Below are positions 55,238 to 64,000 of a stretch of 64,000 bases of DNA, in pieces. The translations under genes and the position numbers were made by a program. The notes beneath the pieces are model-generated. The model made no database searches and had not been told where the DNA came from. It was given only the letters and a program-made list of their open reading frames with translations. Origin of the DNA: Acanthaster planci (Eukaryota > Echinodermata > Asteroidea > Valvatida > Acanthasteridae); assembly GCF_001949145.1 (NCBI RefSeq), contig NW_019091468.1:650245-714244 (forward strand), given 5' to 3'. Positions within the stretch are counted from its first letter, which is position 1. Every line of letters starts with the position of its first letter.

Positions 55238-58200
55238 CTGGAAACCAACAGAGGTCAGAATAACAATCAACGCCGGAATCAATCCAAAACTGTCTCCCCA
55301 CCGACCTAGACGTAGGCCTGCGGTAAATCACGAAGTCTTAGCACACGCAGTCTGGGCAGACGACTCGTTTTCTCCCATCAACTTCAGTTAATTAACGAGG
55401 TCTCATACAACGCGGGCCGTAATTGGCTGAATTTTTCCCCGCAGTTTTCGCGCCGTTGGGTTCAGTAGGGAGGTAATCAAGTGCTGATTATGTTGGATGA
55501 GAATACCTTAAATTCCTTTCCGTAAAACCAAAACCTTTATCCAGAGAAAAGTTAAGATTCGTTTTTTTTTCCGATGCACTCAGAGACAGGGAGGGTTAAG
55601 TACTACGTGCGCAGGGTACCAGTCCCCTCCCAAAAGTGCGAAACGCCACATCGCTTTTTGAGCCGGCTGCACTACGCACTAGAGCTCAGAAAAGAGCGTA
55701 AGCATCCGCCATTTTACAAGGAGTTTCACAAAGAGGCAGCTGCCAACGCGTTTACTCACTCTGACCGACAGGAAATCGCTCACCCCACTGCCTTTGGAGA
55801 TCCTGGTACAGTCGAGTAAGTTGAGCGGTGCTCCCGTCAAAGATCTCAGCGTGATCGTCTCGTCTGATGCACCGCCAGCTAACCCTCTATGCCCCACTAA
55901 TGCCCTGCTGTTGTCTCGCTACTATCGAGTAAGTACCGAGTGTAAATACAAACTTGGCTTTCCACCGATCCTTTGTTCGGCCCCGCTATTGGACCCTATC
56001 ACTTTCAAATACAACGTCATGATGTGTCAACACCACCCCTGGAATGATCGCTCAAAAAAGAACAAAAAAATACAAGGTACTTTCCGGTATAGTAGTCGTG
56101 CATGGTGGTCTTCAGTGGCCCGTCTCTCAGAGACGGCTATTGTCAACAAATACGGGATGTATGCATTTTTAGTGTTATCAAAGCACTGATTGACCAGTTT
56201 ACTACACTTGCAATGATATACGCGGGGTTTAAACATAACAGGGCTTATCTACACAGGTGTGTTATTGAAAGGCAATTCACTATCAGCGACCCTTTGTTGT
56301 CTCTTCTTTTCTTCTTATACTGGAAAGGAAAAGTCACGCTCACGGAAAGTTGGTCATCAACAATCATTTGAACAGGTGGCAAGCTTTTGCATAAAAGAAT
56401 ATTGCATCCTGACGCCACTTTTTCCCGCGTATCTCAGTGAATGTCATCTATAATTACAAAATTCTAAAGTGACACTGATTTTAGAGAGAAAAATATTTCC
56501 AGCTTTTGGAACACATTATTTGCCATGTTTTTGTTGTCGACTCCCCTTAGACAGGTGATGTCAAATGGATCCCTTCCCTTTTTTTACACACAGCATGCAT
56601 TTTATTTTCAAAGCCACCACTATCTTGTAGCACAGAACAAATTTATTTGTCACCTTATCGGCTTGTAATCTTTAAAGTAACTAAGTAATTTTGATATACA
56701 TCCACACACTGAGTATGGAAATTATTTTGTTTTACAACCGGGAGAAAAGATCTGACATGCATGGCAAGCATCTCTTTTGGCCAGCGTTCGCTCGGCGTAT
56801 TTATAGGGCCTGCTCCTTTGACGTCACAGCCATGTTTTTCCTTCAAGTGGTTGCTACAACTATGGCTGGCCACCAGTACAAAAGTGGAAAAATTATTCAC
56901 AAACTGTTAAATACCCCACGCAGCTATTACAACACTTAGAATTACCAAATGCGTACACTAATAAACGCTTACTACTAAAAACTGAATGAAAATACAACCC
57001 TATGAGACAAATGTCCATACTGAACGAATTTGAGGTAAAATCGAAAACGAACCAAGAGGTGATATTTCCGGAAACTTTGGCCGCCCATACAAGTTGTTGG
57101 CAATATTAGAGTGCTCTGTACTGGGCAAATGTTAGGTTGAGTGACGTTGGCCGAACATCTGCTTGCTATGCGGATGCAGTGCAGTCTATCATTCCCCAAG
57201 TGATAGTTTTTCAGTTCGGAAAGAGAGGGAGTTGGACAAGTGTTACTTGCATGGTTGGGCTAGTCACGACTAAGGGCGGCGGCACGTGCCTCTCGTCACA
57301 CACCCCCGGCACCCCTTCTGAGTCCCCCTATTTGAAATCTCAAAAGGAACACACTAATAATTGTGTACAAGCTGCAGTTCATTTGCCTTTGGTGTCATTT
57401 TGAAAAAAAATACACGAAAGAATTGCACACATGGATGCCGCTTGACACCCTGCACACAAACACTATGAGACTGGTCTAAAAAATTCTGCGCTAATTCTTC
57501 AACATTTTAATGCTCAATTTCATTGTTTTGAGATGGCCTGTAGTCACTGTCGGGAAAAATTAATGCGTCATTTTATGGAAATCTTTCAAAAATGGATACA
57601 CCACAGGTGCCCCCAAGAAAAGTTCCCTCCAATTAACGCCACTGAACAACCGCCCCTTTGGAAAAAAATCCATAACCCACAAAACAAACAAAGACCTCAA
57701 ATGAATCCAACGAATCTATAACATGTTTTGAAGAGCAGACGACAATGCAGAAAAGGGGCAGGGGTAGGGAGCGTCATTAAGCCATCATTATAAAGCCGTC
57801 ATCAAGCCATCCTCGGCATCTTTAGGGCCATGATTTTGGGATAGCAATTTTCACCATTCAGCAACCGCGAAACCAGAGACGCGGGAACAACAGGTGGCAC
57901 ACGGTCGCGGCACGTGGACGAGCTGTTGCCATGGCAGGGACACGCGCAACTGACAGGCGACTTGTACATGGTTCCGATTTGGTTGTTTGATTGGCTGGTC
58001 ACATTACTGCTGTCACTGCATCAGCGCAGTGCGTTGTATAGTCAGAGTCAACACGTGCCGAAAGTCAACATATGGTGTCCCATTTACGCCGCTGAGACAT
58101 AGTTATATCAGGTAGAAAACACCCTGGAACTCGTTCGTTACTTTGGCCTTAATGTTTACTGTTGTAAATTCTGCGTCAAGTAACAGCGTCTTTGCCAAGG

Positions 58201-59553
58201 CAATAATTGTTGGACCAGTATACATTTTGTCGACTCTTGCAGGCAATTGCTGAACAGGGGAACGACAGATTTGCCCCCGGTTCCATTTTATGAACAAAAT
58301 AGCTCTAGATTACTCCTTAATTGAAACATAACAAGCACATCGAAAATCACTTTTCATCTATCCAAACATTTGAACCAACACGATCAAAGGCAACACTTTT
58401 TTCATTATTTTTAATCGCTCTGTACATAATGTGAAGGCCTCCTGATTGCAGTGAAACATTCTTACGGGTAGCACTTGCTTTATTGTGGTTTATTATTTGC
58501 GCGTGCAGCTATGACAGTACAACAGTTCTGGCCATGACAAGAAAGGGCAGAACACGATACACAACAACAACGCTGAAGGAAACTTTGATAGACCCACAGT
58601 TATGTTTTATCCGCCTTGAGCAGAAGCACCCCCTCATCGGTTAAAAAGAGGCATTTTGGTGGGAATGATATATTTAGTTTGCTGGTAGCCATGCGACCGT
58701 AAGGCGTGCATTTCATAATCGTTTGTGAACCAGCAGTTCCCAACAATGGAGCCTCTGTTGCTGGAAAATAGGTGGATTGTCTAATTATCTCTATGATTAC
58801 ATTAAAAAATACAGTACCATCAAGATTAACAAGAAGACCACAACTTGCAGGCCTTTATAATTATGCGCACACGACATGCACAAAGAAGCAACTACATTCT
58901 CTACATTTGTCTACCGTGTCGACCACATTTATGCATACTAATTTGCACAAATGATAATGATTCATCATTTAACACTTCCGTCTTAAATTGGGAAAATAAT
59001 GGCAGCATTTGTGTACCTGTACAGCCACGGTGAAGTAACAAGTGCGAATTTAAGGGTAGGCCCTACAATCAGTGAACTGTTGACCTTTTTAAAACATCAG
59101 TCTGTTAAGTAGCCATTACAGAGAGATGGAACTGGCCAGATGCAAAATATCAGAACTATTGCCGGACTGGAAGCGGTGTTTAAAACGTGTCCCTGCTCGA
59201 GCCAGATCGGTGTTTCAAAAAAGCTAGGCCATTGGCGAATAAAGCGCGTGCGCGAGTCCGCGTAGGATCGCGCTGAAATGACCTCGGGCGCACTTCCTTT
59301 GAGCATGTGCTGTTGGAGTACCGATTTGGCTCGTTTCATGCGGCTGGATTTTACCCCTAGGGCAATCTACAAACTAATTACAAGTGATTTAAATTAAAAG
59401 TTATACCACACACTTTAACCTTAAAACCAACCCTTCAAGCAATCCTATCTGGCATGTAAGCGCTCCGTACAAAAAAACAACTTCCGGGATCCCCACGTTG
59501 AGTAAAGGAAATCACTTCTTTTATAGTTGTAGGAAACTTTTACTGTCAGCTCC
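55238..59553. other. RFX4 upstream region and gap to the WFIKKN-like gene
   Basis: RFX4 exon 1 begins at an acceptor (ag at 55238-55239), so an untranslated exon and promoter lie to the right. The stretch 55380-55460 has an inverted CCAAT box (attggct) and GC-rich words. No exon of a recognised family was seen. A dispersed repeat lies at 58608-58772. Confidence 0.5.
58608..58772 (+). mobile_element. Dispersed repeat family R4, copy 4
   Basis: Shares ccgccttgagcagaagcacc, catcggttaaaaa, tttgctggtagccatgcgac, gtttgtgaaccagc and ggagcctctgttgctggaaa with the other copies. It lacks the gcgccctctcttggtcc tail. Confidence 0.65.
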
Positions 59554-62500
59554 CTACAGTGGGGTTTCCAGTCGGCGCGAGCATCTTCTATTGAAAGCTC
59601 TGTCATTCTTGATCATTTCTAATTTGGTCAGCCTTCTGCCGACAACGGGCTTGACGTAGCTCTTGCTGGTGAGGTGGGCGGTAGTGCTACCGCCCTCTCT
59701 CGACAGGGTTCCGGTCAGAATATATTCCTTGCCGTCTGGAGGGAACAAAGTTAGGACAAAGAGGAATCAATTTCAAAAGTATGGAATTCATGTTAAACTG
59801 ATATGGCAGGTGACAGTTAATTTGCAATTGCTGTATTGATGTTCTCAGCAAGTGTACTTTAATTTCTGCCAGTTTTAGTTCATAGATTTTTTTTTCTGAA
59901 AATGGAGAAACGGTTTGAGCTCAATGTGCGGTCGTTTCTTTGAGATGTCACTGACTGTATGTGATGTCATCAGCAGATCTTACCCTCCAGGTCTTTGAAA
60001 CAGTCGTTACGGCACGTATCCGATTCTTGGGATCGACTCTTGACGATGAAAATCGGCTCGTCGAGGAATTTGGACCGCCGGAGTGTTAAATTGTGTCCTT
60101 TGTAACGCCTGGTCAGTTCCAAGACGACAGTCTTTAGTGTACCATCGGCAAACAACTGTCGACGGACGATGCCAGTGATCACTTTGAAATCAGAACACAC
60201 AAAGCTGAGTATGAAGCCGCGTTCAACCTGGCTGTGGCTTAATCAAAAGACACGCGATTCTGTCGAAATGCAACCGTTAGCGGCTGTGGCTTTCATAGGT
60301 GTGTGAGATAGGAGGCCTATTCCTATTTGAAGCCAAGTTACATAGGTTACAGCTTGTCCTCAGAGGCCAATAGCTTTGGATCACTGAGATAGGCTGGAGT
60401 AAATCTCTTGTGCATTCGTTAACCTAAACGAAAACAGCCTCTCAGGCTATTTTCAGCGATGAACCCGTACAGGGACGGAAGGTGGGGTTTTGATTCAGGA
60501 GAGCCAAGGAGGCTGATTCCTGACCCTTTCATTCTATTCTGGGATTATAAAAGAAGTCAAGGAACGAGTCCAGAAGTGAAAAAAAATCTTGTCTCCCATG
60601 TTTGTGTGTGCTATTATCGCTATGTTCTAAAATACCGAATAAATTCTGCAAATTTTTAAAGTTCTTACCAAAGTCACTATTACAGTAGGCCATTGCAAGG
60701 CTTGGTGGATTGCACACTTCACACTGCTGTGGGGTATCTGCATAATAATAATTTAATCATATGTCACCGAAGAAAAAGGGAGATATTAGCCACGAAATAC
60801 GTAGAGATCCGAACTGTTAAAATTTCAGCCATTCACGGAATATAGGATTCTTCCTGTCGGTGGATGTTGTGATTCTGCAATATGCACATCGAGACCGTCT
60901 AGTTCCTTGATTTTGTACGGACATTCTACCTTTATTCTCATGTTTGTGTTGATATTTTTGACTCTGCTACATTCTGTCTGCAAAATGCCTCAGTCTACAT
61001 AATTTACGGAACAGATACGCAATTTGAGACAAACGCTGTCGTTACACCCGTGTTGTATTCAAGTCCATCACAAGTCCTTTCACAAGTCCAGTCACAAATC
61101 CCTTCACAAGGCCAGTCACAAGTAACAGGGTGAACAATGACAAAAAAAAATGGTTTTGTCACAGCTCATTTGAATAGCTTGTGAATTGGCTAAAACTCAT
61201 TGTGATGGACTTGTGATGGACTTACAGGGGCTTGTGATGGATTTGAATACAAGACTGTGTTAAATGGCTGAAAATTTGGCCACCAGTACAGAATGGCGGT
61301 CATGCAGTGTTTGTACAGAAAAGAAAGGTCTATATACCTGACATGCATGTCTGAGCACACTGCTCCCGTGTCAGGAAGTTGTTCCCCGTTGGCAGGCAAC
61401 CACCGTACACGAACTCCACACAGGTACGGCTCTCAGCGCTGTACGCCCATCTGGGAATCATGGCTTTGCATCGTCCTGTGACGATGGGATGGGCGCAAGG
61501 GTCGGCCGGGAGCCGGGGACACTCCCAGTGGCAGTTGTCGTAGCTCGAGAATCGGTTGGCGTTACCCCGGCAGCCGTTGTAGACGAAAGGCCGGCATTGC
61601 TCCGTCTCCGTGTCGTAGTACCTGTCACGGTGTAAACATGGCGAAGTGAAAGCTTCGTGTCTTGTCCGAAAATGATAGAACTGTCAGAATTAGACCAGGT
61701 CAATCCTACTAAGTGTGCAAATGTGACTCAAGGCCGGCAGTATTCAGTTGCATTTTATGGCCTTCTTTTGTCATTTGATTTCCACGAGATCAAACAATAA
61801 CAGACTGGAACCAAGTTAAGCCCCAAATACAGCAATTTTCACAAAACTGCTTAATTCCCTACAAAAATTTTTCCTGCGGACAAACAATCTCTACACTGGC
61901 CTATGAATCTGTAAAAACTCTTCCCCGTTAATTACAGTTGACTTTAAATTATTGCCTGATTTCGTTTTCTCCTTCTAGTCTAAAATTTTTTCTGATATTA
62001 TGAGACATATTTTCTACTCTCACCATTTAGTTTCCTTTCTCGAACAGGTGCCCATATCCAGTGGCAAGTAGCAGGCATCGGACATCGGCACTGTGGTAGG
62101 AGGCAGAGTAGTCTCTTCTCTACTCGTCTCCGTCGTCACGGGCCGCTTCTCCTTGCAGCGGAGTCCCGAAAATTTGGGAGGGCAAACACACCGGAAGGTG
62201 TCGACCAAATCAACGCACTCTCCGCCGTTGAGGCAAGGGGAGCTGCGACACGCGCTTACCCTGTCTTGGCAAAGTACACCCTCCCAGTCGGGAGCACACT
62301 TGCAAGAGAAATGGCTGTCGGCGGCCACACACGTAGCACCATTTTGGCAGATGTTGGGATGTTGCCCGCAGGGGTTCAGTACCTCAGTGCAGCCCTCTCC
62401 TGTTAGTGAGTTTAAAGAGAGCGCAAAATAATATCTAGCACAAATATTTCCAGGAACACATTTGCTCTTTTTTTGACAGAATCTAGGAAGTCAGGCCAAG

Positions 62501-63977
62501 TCTTAACTGATACGATGATGTGTAACTTAATTTCGTTTAAATTCGTGATAATTACTGTTCGTGGTATTGAACACACTGCATGGCATAAGTCTCCTTAGTT
62601 CTTCCTAAGCAACTGAAGTTTATTCATTCCTCGTCTTTTAGAGTGACTCGTGATATGCTATTCCACTTTGTACTGTAATCGTACAGTAAACGATAGTATA
62701 CACCTTGCACGCGCAAGTAACTGTGTTTATGTACGTTAACAAATCTGCGATTTTTCCATATTTCCTATTTGGTTTAGGAATGTCTTCTGAAAGCCAGGCT
62801 CTTATACTGTAATGTTTGTGACTGATTTATAAGTGTCTGCAGCAAAGTTGGAACCATCCCTCAAATCCGTCACAACTAAAACGCCAAAAGGCTCTGATCG
62901 TCCACAGTTCAATCACGAACCTTGATATCCATCTGGACACACGCAGTGGTAGGTGTGGTCCTCCTCCTCGATGCACGAGCCTCCATTCATGCAGGCGTCG
63001 TTGGCACAGCTGTCCGGTGGACTCCCTTGACTGGTCTCTGAAGAACAGAAAGAGCGCCAGAATTCAGTCCTAGATCATTTGGTCTCAGGTTCCAATCTCA
63101 GATTCAACAACCTTAACCACCTTTGGTTCTCGAATGCCGAACTTAACTTTTCATTCACTAGTTGAAGCGGATGTTCAGGTTTATTGATATATCCATCTCA
63201 CAAGCAAAAGCTCGACTGGGTCTAATCCAATGTAGCTCTGCACGTTGTCCCGACTTCCACGAATCTGCGAGGCTATTAATTTAACTTACCATTTTGTTGC
63301 ATGCTGGGTAAGCCGAGAGAAAGTCACAAGAAATGTATATTTCCCCAAAGCACTTAAATACTGGATGATAATTCGTTTGGTAAACTATCCTTTGCTTATG
63401 CACTCAGCAGCACCATGAAATTGTCCTGTTCTCATTACTACTGTTTGAGGTTGTTCTGTACTAACCTCCACTAAGGAACCAATTTATATACTGTCGCTCC
63501 CGTGCTAAACTACACTGTGGAACCAATTTATACGGTTGTTCTGTACTAACCTACACTAAGGAACCAATTTCTATACTGTCGCTCCCGTACAAAACTACAC
63601 AGTGAAACCAATTTATACGGTTGTTCTGTACTAACCTACACTAAGGAACCAATTTCTATACTGTCGCTCCCGTACTAAACTACACCGTGGAACCAATTTA
63701 TACGGTTGTTCTGTACTAACCTACACTAAGGAACCAATTTCTATACTGTCGCTCCCGTACTAAACTAGACTGTGGAACCAATTTTTACGTTTGTTCTGTA
63801 CTACACTATAGGACATATTTTGAAACTTAATAATTATATTTATACCTGGTTTCTCTGTCACAGTCACCATGTAGGTTTGCGTCAGGTAACCGATCGAATG
63901 ACCCCCAAAGCAGACAAAGCTCTGGGAGTCTTGTAGCGTCGCTCCGAGAATCTCCAACCAAGCTCCTCCGTGAGACA
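59554..63977 (-). CDS. Secreted WFIKKN-like protein with inserted EGF domains (C-terminal part)
   Basis: Exons 5' to 3': 63977-63846, 63037-62921, 62399-62024, 61621-61338, 60737-60669, 60181-59984 and 59735-59554; phases all match, giving 451 residues to the stop. Module order is the end of an Ig-like domain (SFVCFGGHSIG, YMVTVTEKP), three EGF modules with six cysteines each, a Thr/Pro-rich linker, two Kunitz modules, then a netrin-like (NTR) domain starting CEVCNPPSLAMAYCNSDF. Both Kunitz modules keep exact 8-15-7-12-3 cysteine spacing. WFIKKN proteins have WAP, follistatin/Kazal, Ig, two Kunitz and NTR; they bind GDF8/GDF11 and one Kunitz inhibits trypsin. The Ig-Kunitz-Kunitz-NTR order matches, but the EGF modules do not belong to that family. 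The N-terminus, with any signal peptide, WAP and follistatin modules, would lie beyond 64000. No membrane segment is seen. Confidence 0.88.
61052..61253. mobile_element. Fold-back element with short internal array (copy 2)
   Basis: gttgtattcaagtccatcac at the left pairs with gtgatggatttgaatacaag at the right. It shares the interior gtcacagctcatttgaata and aaaaaaaatg with 5975-6440, but has only two or three array units. It lies in the intron between the Kunitz and first NTR exons. Confidence 0.8.
63451..63805 (+). repeat. 85-bp minisatellite in an intron of the WFIKKN-like gene
   Basis: ttgttctgtacta starts units at 63451, 63536, 63621, 63706 and 63791, an exact period of 85. Each unit has aaggaaccaattt, atactgtcgctcccgt and aaactacac. 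Within the unit, 'gaaccaattt' occurs twice, so the unit itself may be an older 40-45 bp duplication. Confidence 0.95.
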
Positions 63978-64000
63978 CTGGATGAGGAAATGATGAGAAT

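Noticed and set aside
55574-56189. Two overlapping plus-strand frames (81 and 131 codons), possibly a decayed retroelement
   Set aside because: The segment with SSDAPPANPLCPTNALLLS loosely recalls the end of Bel/Pao integrase, but the frames are broken and no other domain is present. Not enough to annotate.
61458-61703. 81-codon minus-strand Thr/Ser-rich frame
   Set aside because: Wrong frame over the Kunitz exon; the correct frame shows all Kunitz cysteines with canonical spacing.

Overview
The window is animal nuclear DNA. Coding sequence is split into short exons with GT-AG introns, many small inverted-repeat elements lie between and inside genes, and three runs of N mark assembly gaps (15163-15299, 26786-26902, 38346-38484). 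All five recognisable genes belong to bilaterian families. The compact introns, the abundance of words such as tacatgta, and single-copy orthologues of genes that are often duplicated in vertebrates suggest an invertebrate deuterostome, probably an echinoderm or relative. That placement is inference.

Layout. (1) 1-5571, plus strand: the 3' ten exons of an oxysterol-binding-protein-related gene closest to ORP9. (2) 13010-21782, plus: a complete Crk/CrkL adaptor (SH2-SH3-SH3). (3) 33172-37750, plus: a complete FBXO30/FBXO40-type F-box protein, with a likely 5' untranslated exon ending at 31799. (4) 55236 down to 44294, minus: a complete RFX4-type transcription factor in 14 coding exons. (5) 63977 down to 59554, minus, running off the right edge: the C-terminal part of a secreted WFIKKN-like protein with the order Ig, three EGF, two Kunitz, NTR.

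Exon models were built by hand. For every intron I checked that the acceptor and donor exist and that the codon phase carries across; the reconstructed products then align without gaps in the core domains. The genes are not an operon and share no obvious pathway: lipid transfer, phosphotyrosine signalling, ubiquitin ligation, ciliary/neural transcription and extracellular inhibition of proteases or growth factors.

The rest is introns and intergenic DNA rich in small non-autonomous elements. These include a piggyBac-like MITE with TTAA target duplications, several fold-back elements of about 140-200 bp, perfect short hairpins, a fold-back element with an expanded internal array present twice, a four-copy dispersed family, and an 85-bp minisatellite. 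The most unusual coding feature is the insertion of three EGF modules between the Ig and Kunitz modules of an otherwise WFIKKN-like protein.
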